64,000 bases of DNA from an uncultured Ruegeria sp. GTDB taxonomy: Bacteria > Pseudomonadota > Alphaproteobacteria > Rhodobacterales > Rhodobacteraceae. A program made the translations under genes and the position numbers. Positions 45,141-54,778 of the stretch are shown here, one piece after another. The DNA lies in assembly GCF_947500045.1 (NCBI RefSeq), contig NZ_CANMQQ010000006.1:186001-250000 (forward strand), written 5' to 3'. Under the pieces are notes generated by a model that made no database searches, was not told where the DNA came from, and worked only from the letters and a program-made list of their open reading frames with translations. The stretch's first letter is position 1, and each line of letters begins with the position of its first letter.

Positions 45141-45716
45141 TCAGCCGTGCAGATCGGCCACGGTATCCACATCGCGCAAATGATCCAGCAGCGCCACCCG
45201 ACGCCCGGCAACCGTTGCCAGCGTGTCGGCCAACGCATGTTCCGTCGACCAGCGCACGTCTTTGAACAACCCCGACGGCAGCGCACCAAAGCGCTGCGCG
45301 CCGACAAGCCAATAGCCACCGTCAAGTGCTGGGCCGAACACCATTTCGTTGCGCCCCAACGCGCTATAGGCCCGCGCGATGTGACCTTTTGTGATGCCCG
45401 GAATATCCGCACCGATTAAGCATACCGGCCCTTGCGGAGCCCCGCGCAACATCCGCCCCATGCGATCACCCAGATCACCGCGTCCCTGCGCCACACGCGG
45501 CAGATCAACGGGCCAGACCCGGCTGTTTATCCCCTCGCGATCCGGAGAGACGGCCAGAACAATCTGCCAACGCGGATCGCGCAGGCGCCGGATTAAGGAC
45601 CGCGTTTGATGCCGAAACCACCACGCTGCGCCGACCATGCCAATGCCGCGTCCCAAACGGCTTTTTACCCGCCCCGGTCGCGGTTCTTTCACCATGATAA
45701 CCAGTGTCCGCTGCAT
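45141..45716 (-). CDS. DUF2064 / TIGR04282 glycosyltransferase-like protein
   Basis: A 191-residue protein of the nucleotide-diphospho-sugar-transferase fold. MVKEPRPGRVKSRLG gives the N-terminal nucleotide loop with basic residues. CLIGADIPGITKGHI contains the DxxD-like metal site, and GPALDGGYWLVG is the family signature. TIGR04282 proteins were named for an arsenosugar biosynthesis cluster, but many, like this one, lie elsewhere and have unknown products. It is 3 bases after dapE on the same strand and probably co-transcribed with it. Confidence 0.8.
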   Translation of the reverse strand: MQRTLVIMVKEPRPGRVKSRLGRGIGMVGAAWWFRHQTRSLIRRLRDPRWQIVLAVSPDREGINSRVWPVDLPRVAQGRGDLGDRMGRMLRGAPQGPVCLIGADIPGITKGHIARAYSALGRNEMVFGPALDGGYWLVGAQRFGALPSGLFKDVRWSTEHALADTLATVAGRRVALLDHLRDVDTVADLHG

Positions 45717-45719
45717 GTT

Positions 45720-46859
45720 TCAGGCGAAATAGTCGGTCAGAATGCGGGTATAGATCGCCTTGAGTTGATGGATTTGCGCGACTTCGACGCATTCATCAAC
45801 CTGATGCATGGTGCGCCCAACCAACCCAAATTCGACCACCGGGCAGTGGTTCTTGATAAACCGGGCGTCCGATGTGCCCCCGGTCGTTGAAAACTCGGGG
45901 CAAACTCCGGTTTCGGTCTCGACCGCCTGCGCCACCAGATCAGACAAAGGTCCCGGCGGGGTCAGAAAGCTTTCGCCTGAGATCTTTATCTTGGTTTCGA
46001 TATCTACATCAAAGGTTTCGGCGACCGTAGCCGCCTCTGATTTCAGCCACTCGCTCAGGCTTGCTCCGGAATGCAGGTCGTTGAACCGGATGTTCACCGT
46101 TCCGCGGCATTGCGCGGGGATGACGTTCGTCGCGGGATTACCCGCATCAATCGTCACTACCGCCAGGGTTGAGGCATCAAAGTGATCGGTTCCCTGATCA
46201 AGTTCGTGACCGGCCAACCGATCCATCAAGCGCGCCATTGCGGGCAACGGGTTCTTCGCCCTGTGCGGATAGGCCGAATGCCCCTGCACGCCGGTCACAG
46301 CGAACCACGCTGTCATCGAGCCGCGCCGCCCGATCTTCATCATCTCACCCATTGTGTTGGGGCAGGTTGGTTCACCAACCAGACAAACCGACATCCGTTC
46401 ATCCGTTGCGCCCATGTGATCCAACAGAGCGACTGTGCCATCCAGCGCGTCCCCTTCTTCATCGCCTGTGATCGTCAGGATAACCGCCCCGTCCGGGGGC
46501 GTGTCTCGTACAAAGTCGATGGCTGCTGCGGCAAAGGCGGCCACGCCTGATTTCATGTCCGTCGCCCCCCGGCCGTACATGACGCCATCACGGATCTCTG
46601 CGCCGAACGGAGGCATGGTCCAAGCGGCCGCATCCCCAACGGGAACAACATCCGTATGCCCGTTGAAGCCGAAGCTGCGCGCATGCCCTTTCTGCCCCCA
46701 ACGGGCGAACAGGTTGCAGATGCCGGCACGGTCCACGCGTGTGCATTCAAAGCCCGCCTCGCCCAGTACGCGCTGCAAAAGAACCAACGCCCCGCCCTCT
46801 TCAGGTGTGACCGAAGGGCAACGGATCAGATCTGTTGTCAGTTCAACTGGATCAGTCAT
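45720..46859 (-). CDS. dapE: succinyl-diaminopimelate desuccinylase
   Basis: DapE hydrolyses N-succinyl-LL-diaminopimelate in lysine and peptidoglycan synthesis. In the 379-residue M20-family metallohydrolase the zinc-binding residues are His68 (GHTDVVP), Asp101 (RGATDMKSG) and the catalytic Glu in TGDEEGDA. The C-terminal [11 protein letters not shown] is typical of DapE. The start at 46859 ([19 protein letters not shown]) has GAGG 6 bases upstream. dapD lies about 2.9 kb away on the same strand, with three unrelated genes between. Confidence 0.93.
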   Translation of the reverse strand: MTDPVELTTDLIRCPSVTPEEGGALVLLQRVLGEAGFECTRVDRAGICNLFARWGQKGHARSFGFNGHTDVVPVGDAAAWTMPPFGAEIRDGVMYGRGATDMKSGVAAFAAAAIDFVRDTPPDGAVILTITGDEEGDALDGTVALLDHMGATDERMSVCLVGEPTCPNTMGEMMKIGRRGSMTAWFAVTGVQGHSAYPHRAKNPLPAMARLMDRLAGHELDQGTDHFDASTLAVVTIDAGNPATNVIPAQCRGTVNIRFNDLHSGASLSEWLKSEAATVAETFDVDIETKIKISGESFLTPPGPLSDLVAQAVETETGVCPEFSTTGGTSDARFIKNHCPVVEFGLVGRTMHQVDECVEVAQIHQLKAIYTRILTDYFA

Positions 46860-47066
46860 AACGAGCCTCTTGTCTGTATGGATGCCGATGTTCGTGCACA
46901 GATTCAACGAATTGACCGGATTGCCAACCCCGAACAGGTAATTTCCTGTGCCATTAGAAGCGACCTCTCATGGTGACACCACCATAGAACATGCGCGTTG
47001 ACCTTGCGGTTGCCTTGCAGCACGACCCTGATTTGCGTTAGAGGGCCGCGAAACAGGTGAGTCGAC

Positions 47067-48125
47067 ATGAAGCGCATTGTCTTCGCAATGATCTGCCTGA
47101 CTTTCGCCGTTCTCGCGCAGCAAAGCCAGGCACAGACCCTTAAGGTTACGACGGTAACCCGCCCTCCGTTTTCCTTTGTCGAGGACGGGGCGCAGACCGG
47201 ATTCTCAATGGATCTGCTGGCCGCGCTCTCCGAATCGCTGGGTTGGGAATACTCGGTCAACCGGGTCGAGAGCTTCAGTGATATGCTGGGGGCGGTTCAG
47301 GATGGCTCTGCCGATTTGGCGATTGCGAATATTTCCATTACCGCCATGCGCGAAACCAGAATGGATTTTACCCAACCCATCTTTGAAGCCGGGTTGCAAA
47401 TCATGGTCCCGTCAGAGGCGGCACGCCAGCCATCACTGCTACATGCCTTACTGTCACGCGAATTGTTCATCGCCATAGGTCTGGCCTTCGCCATTTTGCT
47501 TGGCGGTGGCATGTTGATGTGGGGGTTCGAACGACGCGCGCAGCCCTATTTCGACCGAAAATTGAATGAGGCGTGGTTCCCCTCGTTCTGGTGGGCCCTC
47601 AATCTGGTGGTCAACGGTGGATTTGAAGAGCGGATGCCCCGAACGCCGTTTGGTCGCTTGCTGGGTGTTGTACTGGTGGTTTCGTCGCTGTTCATCGTGT
47701 CTGTCTTTACCGCGCGGATCACGTCGGTGATGACCGTGGATGCAATTACCGGCAGCGTAAATTCGATCAATGACCTTTATGGCAAACAGGTCGGCACGAT
47801 TTCCGACTCGACCGCCGCCAGTTTCCTCAACCGGCGCGAGATCGAATACGCCGGATATGGCGACCTTCAGGAAATGCTGACCGCTTTCACCAACAAGGAT
47901 TTGGACGCCGTCGTTTTTGACGCCCCGATTCTGTCCTATTACGCCAGCCACGAAGGCCGCAGGATCGCGACGATGACCGGAGGAATTTTCCTGCGCGAGA
48001 ATTACGGGATCGCATTTCCGACAGGATCGCCACTGGTCGAAGACGTCAACCAAGCGCTGCTTTCCCTGCGCGAGGACGGCACATATGATGAAATATACCG
48101 CAAGTGGTTCGGCGCGCGGAACTAA
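47067..48125 (+). CDS. prokaryotic ionotropic-glutamate-receptor-like channel
   Basis: A 352-residue protein with the GluR0-type layout. A signal peptide (to about residue 23) precedes binding lobe 1, which includes Arg96 in [11 protein letters not shown], the usual amino-acid-binding Arg. Membrane helix M1 (about 135-153) is followed by a re-entrant pore loop ([19 protein letters not shown], 173-191), helix M2 (about 196-216) and lobe 2 ([16 protein letters not shown]). It should open a pore when a ligand binds. The pore loop lacks the potassium filter TVGYG and reads VVNGGFE. A plain periplasmic amino-acid-binding protein is excluded by the membrane insertion. Monocistronic. Confidence 0.8.
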   Translation: MKRIVFAMICLTFAVLAQQSQAQTLKVTTVTRPPFSFVEDGAQTGFSMDLLAALSESLGWEYSVNRVESFSDMLGAVQDGSADLAIANISITAMRETRMDFTQPIFEAGLQIMVPSEAARQPSLLHALLSRELFIAIGLAFAILLGGGMLMWGFERRAQPYFDRKLNEAWFPSFWWALNLVVNGGFEERMPRTPFGRLLGVVLVVSSLFIVSVFTARITSVMTVDAITGSVNSINDLYGKQVGTISDSTAASFLNRREIEYAGYGDLQEMLTAFTNKDLDAVVFDAPILSYYASHEGRRIATMTGGIFLRENYGIAFPTGSPLVEDVNQALLSLREDGTYDEIYRKWFGARN

Positions 48126-48207
48126 GACGCTTTGAGCTTCCTCTGAAACACGCGTTCAACCGAGGGACGAGACAGCGAGTTTTGATTCAAACCAAATATA
48201 AGGCGCG

Positions 48208-48552
48208 CTAAGCGGTTTCCTCGTCACCGAAGAACGGTGTCATCTGCGCCACGATAACGGCGTTCTCATCCAGCGCCCGCTGCATCAGGGCACGTTCATC
48301 CGGGTCAATCTCGTGACCTTGTGCCTCACGCTCGGCCAACGTGCCGTATCCGGTGACATCCAGCGGCGCAGTATCGGCCTGCTTCAGGATCGCCACGGTT
48401 TCGCGCACGGCTTCGGCCTCGTCCACGCCGCTGGCAAAACACATCAGCGCCGCGCCGGTCGCGCTTTCAGGCAGACCGTCCCCATCCTTCCGGCCAATCT
48501 GAACCAGTAGAGTATAGACTTGCTGGCGCGAGGGCTTCTTTTGCTTTTCCAT
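48208..48552 (-). CDS. conserved hypothetical protein
   Basis: Not recognised. A 114-residue soluble, acidic protein without signal peptide or membrane segment. Basic N-terminus (MEKQKKPSRQQVYTLLVQIGRKDGDG), a segment TGAALMCFASGVDEAEAVRETVAILKQ suggesting a helical pair, then TGYGTLAEREAQGHEI and an acidic tail. Codon use and composition match the neighbours, and similar short proteins occur in other Roseobacter genomes, so it is likely a real gene. It is convergent with the glutamate-receptor-like gene. Confidence 0.55.
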   Translation of the reverse strand: MEKQKKPSRQQVYTLLVQIGRKDGDGLPESATGAALMCFASGVDEAEAVRETVAILKQADTAPLDVTGYGTLAEREAQGHEIDPDERALMQRALDENAVIVAQMTPFFGDEETA

Positions 48553-48719
48553 AGCGCGGCCCTTAGCGGCGCATCAAGACTTGGTCAAGGTTGGACCCGC
48601 GTTTTAGACAGGAGCGTTTGAACTTTCAGCGATCATTGTACCCTCGGGCTCACACATTTTGTTCGCTTTATGTTCCATCTCGATGTACCTTTCTTTTAAG
48701 GCAGGCAAAGGAGTGCGTT

Positions 48720-49562
48720 ATGTCGGAGCAACAGGACAAATTTCAACGCTTCAAAGACCTGCATGAAAGAGAACGCGCTTTCGTAATTCCCAATCCTTGG
48801 GACGCGGGCTCTGCGCGCTTGCTTGAGAGCTTAAGGTTCGAAGCCCTCGCAACGACGAGCGCAGGATATGCTTTCTCAAAGGGCAAAAGAGATTCTTTTG
48901 CGGCACTTGGTAGAGATGAAATCCTAGATAATGCGGCCGAGATCGTCGCGGCCATCGATCTTCCGGTCTCTGCTGATCTTGAAGACGGGTTCGGAAAAGC
49001 GCCGGAAACCTGCGCACAAACCATTCGCATGGCAAGTCAGGCGGGTCTGATTGGTGGATCAATCGAAGACGCAACCGGAAACCCGGACACGCCCATTTAT
49101 GATCTCTCTTTGGCAAAGGAACGCATTCAGGCAGCTGCGGAGGCTGCAAAAGAACTGCCGTTTCTTTTGTCCGCCAGAGCTGAGAACTATCTATGGGGTC
49201 GAGCGGATCTGACCGACACAATCAAACGTCTGCAAGCCTTCTCGGAGGCTGGAGCCGACGCGCTCTATGCCCCGGGGCTGCCGGACATTGAGGCAATCAG
49301 AACCGTCTGCGCCGAAGTTGACAAACCTGTAAACGTGGTGATGGGGCTGACAGGCCCACGCTATACCGTGTCTGAGCTGTCACAGGCCGGTGTTTGCCGC
49401 ATCAGTGTTGGTGGATCGTTCGCCCGTGCGGCATTGGGTGCGTTGAAGCGAGCTGCGGAAGAGGTGAAGACCTATGGCAGCTTCAACTATTCTGAAGACG
49501 CAATGCCCGGGTCCGAAATCAGTAAACTGATGATTCAAGATAAATGCGATGAAAGGGAGTGA
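48720..49562 (+). CDS. isocitrate lyase/PEP mutase family protein
   Basis: A 280-residue TIM-barrel enzyme of the PEP-mutase/isocitrate-lyase superfamily. The N-terminal NPWDAGSARLLESLRFEALATTSAG and the metal site SADLEDGFG (Asp86, Glu88, Asp89) are clear; GGSIEDATG and LLSARAENYLWG match the next two barrel strands. The KKCGH loop of isocitrate lyase is absent, so a C-C or P-C bond lyase such as methylisocitrate-lyase-like, oxaloacetate hydrolase-like or phosphonate enzyme is possible; the substrate is unknown. The start at 48720 has AAAGGAG upstream. It is convergent with dapD. Confidence 0.82.
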   Translation: MSEQQDKFQRFKDLHERERAFVIPNPWDAGSARLLESLRFEALATTSAGYAFSKGKRDSFAALGRDEILDNAAEIVAAIDLPVSADLEDGFGKAPETCAQTIRMASQAGLIGGSIEDATGNPDTPIYDLSLAKERIQAAAEAAKELPFLLSARAENYLWGRADLTDTIKRLQAFSEAGADALYAPGLPDIEAIRTVCAEVDKPVNVVMGLTGPRYTVSELSQAGVCRISVGGSFARAALGALKRAAEEVKTYGSFNYSEDAMPGSEISKLMIQDKCDERE

Positions 49563-49652
49563 CAATTCTATCCTGCAATCGAACAACCCATGCACATTCC
49601 CGAATGATCAGACCGTGAATTGACATTCAATCTGCAACAAGAAATTCGGCTA

Positions 49653-49686
49653 CAGAAAAAAGGGCTGCAAGTTAACCTGCAGCCCT
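49653..49686 (-). terminator. rho-independent terminator after dapD
   Basis: 9-bp stem AGGGCTGCA / TGCAGCCCT with an 8-base loop. On the minus strand it is followed by TTTTTCTG. It lies 24 bases past the dapD stop. Confidence 0.85.
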
Positions 49687-49710
49687 GATCATTGGATTTG
49701 ATTGCAGTGC

Positions 49711-50538
49711 TCAATCGCGAAGCAGTTCGTTAATACCGGTCTTCGATCTGGTCCTTTCGTCAACCCGTTTCACGATGACTGCGCAGTACAGGCTAACATT
49801 GTTCTTGGACGGCATCGAACCGGCCACAACGACCGAATAGGGCGGCACTTCGCCATACATGACCTCGCCGGTTTCACGATCCACGATCTTGGTGGACTTT
49901 CCGATGAACACGCCCATTCCAAGCACCGAGCCTTCGCGGACAATGCAGCCTTCGACCACTTCGGAACGCGCGCCGATAAAGCAATTGTCTTCAATGATAG
50001 TCGGACCAGCCTGCATCGGCTCCAACACACCGCCGATGCCAACACCACCTGACAGATGTACGTTCTTGCCGATCTGTGCGCACGACCCGACGGTCGCCCA
50101 GGTATCAACCATGGTGCCCTCGTCAACATATGCACCCAGGTTGACGAATGAGGGCATCAGCACCACGCCCGGTGCGACATAGGCCGATTTCCGCACTACG
50201 CAGCTGGGCACCGCACGGAAACCCGCAGAACGCCACTGGTTCTCACCCCAACCGGCAAACTTGCTGTCCACCTTGTCCCACCAGCCCCCGTCCTGAGGAC
50301 CACCGGTCTGGATCTCCATATCCTTGATGCGAAAGCCGAGAAGAACAGCCTTCTTAGCCCACTGGTTCACATGCCAATCACCGCTTTCCAACTTTTCGGC
50401 GACACGCAGCGATCCACTGTCCAACGCGTTCAGCGTATCTTCTATCGCTTCACGCTGTTCGCCTGTGGTGGCAGGTGTGATCGTATCACGTACCTCCCAG
50501 GCGGCTTCGATGGCGGCTTCCAGTTGTGCGTTTGACAT
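49711..50538 (-). CDS. dapD: tetrahydrodipicolinate N-succinyltransferase
   Basis: DapD succinylates tetrahydrodipicolinate in the succinylase branch of lysine synthesis; DapE later removes the group. The 275-residue chain has an N-terminal helical part ([17 protein letters not shown]) and a left-handed beta-helix of hexapeptide repeats ([41 protein letters not shown]), ending with the DapD-type [11 protein letters not shown]. The start at 50538 has AAGGAG upstream. It is followed by a strong terminator. Confidence 0.95.
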   Translation of the reverse strand: MSNAQLEAAIEAAWEVRDTITPATTGEQREAIEDTLNALDSGSLRVAEKLESGDWHVNQWAKKAVLLGFRIKDMEIQTGGPQDGGWWDKVDSKFAGWGENQWRSAGFRAVPSCVVRKSAYVAPGVVLMPSFVNLGAYVDEGTMVDTWATVGSCAQIGKNVHLSGGVGIGGVLEPMQAGPTIIEDNCFIGARSEVVEGCIVREGSVLGMGVFIGKSTKIVDRETGEVMYGEVPPYSVVVAGSMPSKNNVSLYCAVIVKRVDERTRSKTGINELLRD

Positions 50539-50630
50539 GTAAGGGCTCCTTGCAGAATCTGTTCGCGTTGGTGTGGCCTATACGCAAGCGGAACCCGTGG
50601 CGCAATGCGACGCAGGCGTCCATGTTCGCG

Positions 50631-51596
50631 TCAACCTTCAGCCAGCGCACCAAGCGCGGAAAACATATCCCGGTCATCTTGCGTCCCCGCATTGGGCGCG
50701 GTCAGCAATACGTCGCCGTAGAAAACCGAATTCGCACCGGCCAGAAAGCACAATGCCTGCTCGGCAGCGGAAAAGTCTGACCGTCCTGCGGACAGACGCA
50801 CCCGTGTTTGCGGCATGGTAATCCTGGCGGTCGCAACCATGCGTACCAGATCGAAAATGCCCACCTTTTCACGATGTGCCAGCGGGGTACCCTCGATCGG
50901 GATCAGCGCATTGATCGGAACACTTTCCGGATGTGGGTCAAAATTCGCAAGCACCTGCAGCAGCGAGGCGCGGTCTCGCAGGCTTTCGCCCATACCAATG
51001 ATGCCGCCACAACACAGATCAATGCCCTCGTCCCGGCAATAGCCCAGGGTTTCCAGGCGGTCCTGATAGGTGCGTGTGCCGATGATCTCACCGTAGAATT
51101 CAAGCGAGGTATCAAGGTTGTGATTGTAAGCGGTCAGCCCTGCTTCGGCCAGCCGTTGGGCTTGATGCGGCTTCAGCATTCCAAGCGTCACGCAAGCTTC
51201 CATCCCCAGACTGCGGACACCGCGGACCATTTCCAGAACATTGTCGAACTCTTCCCCGTCCCGCACCTGGCGCCACGCAGCCCCCATACAGAACCGCTGG
51301 GCCCCTGCATCCCTTGCCCGTTTGGCAAGCGAAAGGACATGCGCGGGATTCATCAGTTTTTCCTTGGTCAGCTCGACTTCACGATGATGCGCGGATTGTG
51401 GACAATAGGCGCAATCCTCCGGGCAACTGCCGGTTTTGATCGACAGCAAGCTGGCTTTCTGAATGTCGTTCGGATCGTGATGGGACCGATGGATAGTGTT
51501 TGCGCGGCCGACCAGATCCAGCAGGGGAAGGCGCAACAGCGCCTCCACCTCATCCACGGACCAATCGCTGCGGATGTCCTGTCCGGTATCAAGCAT
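50631..51596 (-). CDS. bioB: biotin synthase
   Basis: Radical SAM enzyme that inserts sulfur into dethiobiotin. The SAM cluster cysteines are Cys58, Cys62 and Cys65 (CPEDCAYC), with the BioB-type KTGSCPEDC lead. Later Cys residues ([19 protein letters not shown]) and the Arg of VRLSAGR bind the second cluster. The chain is 321 residues from ATG 51596; a GTG at 51611 is possible but lacks a ribosome-binding site. It overlaps bioY by 8 bases and is under the BioR box upstream of bioY. No bioF, bioA or bioD lies nearby. Confidence 0.95.
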   Translation of the reverse strand: MLDTGQDIRSDWSVDEVEALLRLPLLDLVGRANTIHRSHHDPNDIQKASLLSIKTGSCPEDCAYCPQSAHHREVELTKEKLMNPAHVLSLAKRARDAGAQRFCMGAAWRQVRDGEEFDNVLEMVRGVRSLGMEACVTLGMLKPHQAQRLAEAGLTAYNHNLDTSLEFYGEIIGTRTYQDRLETLGYCRDEGIDLCCGGIIGMGESLRDRASLLQVLANFDPHPESVPINALIPIEGTPLAHREKVGIFDLVRMVATARITMPQTRVRLSAGRSDFSAAEQALCFLAGANSVFYGDVLLTAPNAGTQDDRDMFSALGALAEG

Positions 51597-52176
51597 CCGT
51601 TTGCGACCCACGGATTTTCTGCATCAGGCCCGTTGGCAGGCCAATCGCCAGAATTGCCGCTAGCGTGATCTTGACAAGATCACCCACGATGAACGGGCTG
51701 AAACCGTAAGCCAGAACCTTATCTGCGGGAACAAACTGAGCCAGCCATCCCAGACCCAGCACATAGATGACTGCAAGGCCAGCCAACATGGCGGGAACCA
51801 GAAACATCTTGCGCAGGTTGTCCGCCACCCAGCCGACAATGAAGGATGCAACGACAAATCCCAGCAAATAGCCACCGGTGCCGCCCATCATATAAGCCAG
51901 CCCGATGCCTTTTCCCGGCGTCCCGGCAAAAACCGGCAGGCCCATCGCACCGGCAACCATATAGCCGATTACGGTTGCAGCCCCAAGGCGAGTTCCAAAG
52001 GCTGCGGCAATCATCATGACTGCCGCGACCTGCAGAGTAATTGGTACTGGCCAGAACGGCACCTGGACCTTTGCGCTGGCGGTTAGCAGCAGGATGCCCA
52101 ACCCAACACGAAGCGCCTGTCCCACAGGGGTTAGAGCGCCTGCAGGGGGCAAGGTGGATTGTAGCATGGTTTTCAT
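51589..52176 (-). CDS. bioY: biotin transporter BioY
   Basis: A 195-residue inner-membrane protein with about six spans, the substrate-binding S component of a biotin ECF-type transporter. The family signature around [20 protein letters not shown] and the [22 protein letters not shown] region are clear. It can import biotin alone or with shared energy-coupling modules; no bioM/bioN lies here. The gene is 12 bases downstream of a perfect BioR box and overlaps bioB by 8 bases, so import and synthesis of biotin are under one switch. Confidence 0.93.
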   Translation of the reverse strand: MKTMLQSTLPPAGALTPVGQALRVGLGILLLTASAKVQVPFWPVPITLQVAAVMMIAAAFGTRLGAATVIGYMVAGAMGLPVFAGTPGKGIGLAYMMGGTGGYLLGFVVASFIVGWVADNLRKMFLVPAMLAGLAVIYVLGLGWLAQFVPADKVLAYGFSPFIVGDLVKITLAAILAIGLPTGLMQKIRGSQTDA

Positions 52177-52188
52177 TGGATTTCCTTT

Positions 52189-52198
52189 TTATAGATAA
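52189..52198 (-). promoter_or_regulatory. BioR box upstream of bioYB
   Basis: TTATAGATAA, whose complement TTATCTATAA is the BioR consensus in alphaproteobacteria, 12 bases upstream of bioY. A partial match TTATCTATTT lies at 52230-52239. Binding here would block bioYB transcription or translation initiation when biotin is plentiful. Confidence 0.85.
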
Positions 52199-52296
52199 TT
52201 TTGACAAGATTCGCATTATGTTGTCATTTTTATCTATTTTAAATCAAGCGAAATTTATGCTGGTGCATCAGAATGCCACTTACGCACCTGAAAAGA

Positions 52297-52896
52297 TCAG
52301 CTTGCGCGGCGGATATGACGGACCAGTATTGATGAGGCCGCCGTAACGTCCTTGCTTTTCAACGCCTGAATGATGGCCGCGTGATCCGTATCAATGCGCT
52401 GCACCCATTTGGGTCGCCAATGCGCAAACAGGTGCCGAGCACTGGCAATGTGCAGATCGTCTATCGCATGCAGAAGGCGCGGCAATCCACACGGGGTTAG
52501 GATTGATCGATGAAAGATCCTGTTTCGCGCTTCCCATTGAGGCATGCTGTCCGCCTCATCGCAGGCTTTTCGAGCGTCATCAGCTGCTTTCAGCGCCGCT
52601 GGCGTCATGTTCTGCGCTGAATGCTGCATCGCCAGTGTCTCCAATGCGACACGCATTTCGATCACCTCCCGCACCTCGGCGGGATCCAGCGCGGTGACAC
52701 GCATACCCTTTCGCGGCTCGCTCTTGGCCAACCCATGCGCTTCGAGCCGTAGCAGCGCTTCGCGCACCGGTACATGGCTGGTGTCAAAGTCACGCGCGAT
52801 ATGGTCCTGGCGCAGCTTCTCACCGGCGGACAGATCCCCGGTTATGATTTGTTGGCTCAGTGCCTGATATATTGTGTCGGCGATGGTTGCGGTCAT
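52297..52896 (-). CDS. bioR: biotin regulator BioR (GntR family)
   Basis: A 199-residue GntR/FCD-type repressor. The winged helix covers about residues 5-70 (YQALSQQIITGDLSAGEKLRQ; RDFDTSHVPVREALLRLEAHGL), the helical ligand domain the rest (NRIFHRSILTPCGLPRLLHAID). BioR represses biotin genes in alphaproteobacteria; presence of its TTATAGATAA box at bioYB and at its own start makes the assignment strong. The start at 52896 lies within an inverted repeat and right behind a possible 7-codon mini-ORF. It is 44 bases downstream of the dehydratase gene on the same strand. Confidence 0.92.
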   Translation of the reverse strand: MTATIADTIYQALSQQIITGDLSAGEKLRQDHIARDFDTSHVPVREALLRLEAHGLAKSEPRKGMRVTALDPAEVREVIEMRVALETLAMQHSAQNMTPAALKAADDARKACDEADSMPQWEARNRIFHRSILTPCGLPRLLHAIDDLHIASARHLFAHWRPKWVQRIDTDHAAIIQALKSKDVTAASSILVRHIRRAS

Positions 52897-52920
52897 GAAT
52901 TATAGATAAAATTCATGACC
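52891..52920 (-). promoter_or_regulatory. BioR box inside a perfect inverted repeat at the bioR start
   Basis: TTATAGATAA at 52900-52909 is flanked by perfect 10-base arms GGTCATGAAT (52891-52900) and ATTCATGACC (52911-52920). The bioR ATG (52896-52894) is in one arm. The other arm contains an ATG (52916-52914) that opens a 7-codon frame whose TGA overlaps the bioR ATG. In mRNA the arms could pair and hide the start. Autoregulation by BioR is known from the family; the hairpin and mini-ORF roles are inference. Confidence 0.7.
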
Positions 52921-52940
52921 GATTTCTACAAGCGGTATTT

Positions 52941-53852
52941 TCAGCCGCATAACGGGTCGGGAGAAATGTTGCCTCCGCAGATCAACACAGCGACACGCTC
53001 ATCCGGCGCGGGTTGATAGGCACCCGAAATCAACGCGGCAAGGGCGGTTGCGCCTGCGGGCTCGACCAGGATTCGATGTGTTTGCCACAGGCATTTCTGC
53101 GCGTCGGCTATGGCCTCGTCTGATACCAGAACCGAAGCCATCCCTTGCGCCAATTCGAAACAAATCGATCCGATCCGCCGGGCACCCAACGCATTCGCAG
53201 CAATACCCGAAACCGTGACATCGACAGGCTTACCCGCCTGCAAAGCTGCGTTCAACGCGCACGAAGTTTCGGGTTCGACCGCAACAACCTTGCGCGCGCC
53301 CTGTAGCCAGGCCAGGGCGCCAGCGATCAGGCCGCCCCCGCCCACAGCGATCAGGATGGTATCAGCTTGCAGGCCCTGCGCCTCCCATTCAGCAAAACAT
53401 GTGCCTTGTCCGGCCACAGTTGCAGGTGCGTCATAGGCGTGGATTTGCATTGCCCCGGTCCCAGACTCGTGCGCCTGCGCACCCATCAGTGCATTGGCAT
53501 ATTCACCGGACACAACACTCAGGTCCGCACCCGCCTGCTTAACCAGAGCAATCTTCGAGGGCCCTGCCAGCTCGGGCACAAAAATCTTGGCCGGGTAACC
53601 CAATGTTTGCGCGGCATAGGCTGCTGCTGCCCCATGATTGCCACCTGATGCGGCCACAACACCTGCCTTCGGAACATCCATGCTAAGCAACGTGTTGAAC
53701 GCCCCACGGGCCTTGAAGCTGCCGGTGTGTTGCATATGCTCAAGCTTCATCTCGACCGGATAACCCAGCATGTGGCTTTCCATCACAGGCGTGACCTGCG
53801 CGTATCCGGCGATGCGATCCCGCGCTGCGGAAATTTCACTCTTCCAATCCAT
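52941..53852 (-). CDS. threonine/serine dehydratase (fold-type II PLP enzyme)
   Basis: A 303-residue PLP enzyme that deaminates threonine or serine to a 2-oxo acid. The PLP lysine is Lys47 in TGSFKARGA; the Asn of ASGGNHGAAAA and the phosphate loop VGGGGLIAG are in place. There is no regulatory ACT domain, so it is of the short catabolic or racemase-like type; serine racemase and diaminopropionate lyases are related. The start at 53852 (MDWKSEISAARDRIAGY) is typical, while the frame back to 53984 is not conserved. It is divergent from the LOG-family gene. Confidence 0.85.
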   Translation of the reverse strand: MDWKSEISAARDRIAGYAQVTPVMESHMLGYPVEMKLEHMQHTGSFKARGAFNTLLSMDVPKAGVVAASGGNHGAAAAYAAQTLGYPAKIFVPELAGPSKIALVKQAGADLSVVSGEYANALMGAQAHESGTGAMQIHAYDAPATVAGQGTCFAEWEAQGLQADTILIAVGGGGLIAGALAWLQGARKVVAVEPETSCALNAALQAGKPVDVTVSGIAANALGARRIGSICFELAQGMASVLVSDEAIADAQKCLWQTHRILVEPAGATALAALISGAYQPAPDERVAVLICGGNISPDPLCG

Positions 53853-53932
53853 TACTTGTCTTTCCGTGACTGGCACTCTGCCCGCGAACCCTATAGCTGT
53901 TTCATGAACACGCAAGCAGGGATCGACCACCG

Positions 53933-54775
53933 ATGAGAGAAGACCGCCACAGCCCATTCCGCGATGCGCAGACCGACCGCTCAACCGCGAGCGAGGTTCC
54001 GGACACGCCCCAGACGCGATCCCCGGCCTATCGCCTTGCCTTCGCCGATGACGAGTTCCTGTGTCGGGACGAACTGCGCCCGGTGCGTTTGCAGCTTGAA
54101 CTGCTCAAGCCCGAAATGATCATGACCGAGCGCGCGATCACCTCGACCATCGTCATGTTCGGCGGCGCGCGTATCCCGGAACCATCGCAGAAACACACGG
54201 CCCGGACTGAAACATTGGCCGGGTTGTCGCAGTATTATGACGAAGCACGGGAATTCGCCCGTTTGATGACCGAAAAGTCGAATGCAACGGGATGCCGTGA
54301 GAACGTTATTGTCACCGGCGGTGGCCCCGGAGTGATGGAGGCCGGCAACAGAGGTGCACAGGACGCGGGTGGCTGTTCTATCGGGCTGAACATCGTGTTG
54401 CCACACGAACAGGCACCGAACCTCTATGTCACGCCCGAGCTCAGCTTCAACTTCCACTATTTCGCTATTCGCAAGATGCACTTCCTGATGCGCGCACGCG
54501 CCATCACCATCTTCCCCGGCGGCTTTGGTACGATGGACGAGCTATTCGAATCCCTGACGCTGATCCAAACCGGCCGGATGGATCGTGTTCCATTCCTGCT
54601 GTTCGGGCGTGCGTTTTGGGAGAAAGTGATCAACTGGGAAGCTCTGGCTGATGCTGGCACCATCTCAGACGAGGATCTTGACCTGTTTCGGTTCGTCGAT
54701 ACCGCGCAAGAGGCGGTCGACATCATCGAAAACTGGGAGCCCGCTCCGCCACGCGACGAAATTCCGGGGCGCTGA
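53933..54775 (+). CDS. LOG-family (TIGR00730-like) protein
   Basis: A 280-residue protein with a Rossmann-type core. The LOG motifs are present: VTGGGPGVMEAGNRGAQD and IFPGGFGTMDELFE (PGGxGTxxE), which form the nucleotide pocket of cytokinin riboside 5'-monophosphate phosphoribohydrolases. The N-terminal 75 residues are extra compared with plant LOG, as in the PpnN/YgdH-like bacterial group that hydrolyses nucleotides such as GMP and AMP. It lies 3 bases before the PLP lyase gene, so they may be co-transcribed. Confidence 0.85.
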   Translation: MREDRHSPFRDAQTDRSTASEVPDTPQTRSPAYRLAFADDEFLCRDELRPVRLQLELLKPEMIMTERAITSTIVMFGGARIPEPSQKHTARTETLAGLSQYYDEAREFARLMTEKSNATGCRENVIVTGGGPGVMEAGNRGAQDAGGCSIGLNIVLPHEQAPNLYVTPELSFNFHYFAIRKMHFLMRARAITIFPGGFGTMDELFESLTLIQTGRMDRVPFLLFGRAFWEKVINWEALADAGTISDEDLDLFRFVDTAQEAVDIIENWEPAPPRDEIPGR

Positions 54776-54778
54776 GAT

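Noticed and set aside
46970..46985. ATGGTG-ACAC-CACCAT inverted repeat between dapE and the receptor-like channel
   Set aside because: A 6-bp repeat is expected by chance and no promoter element could be tied to it.
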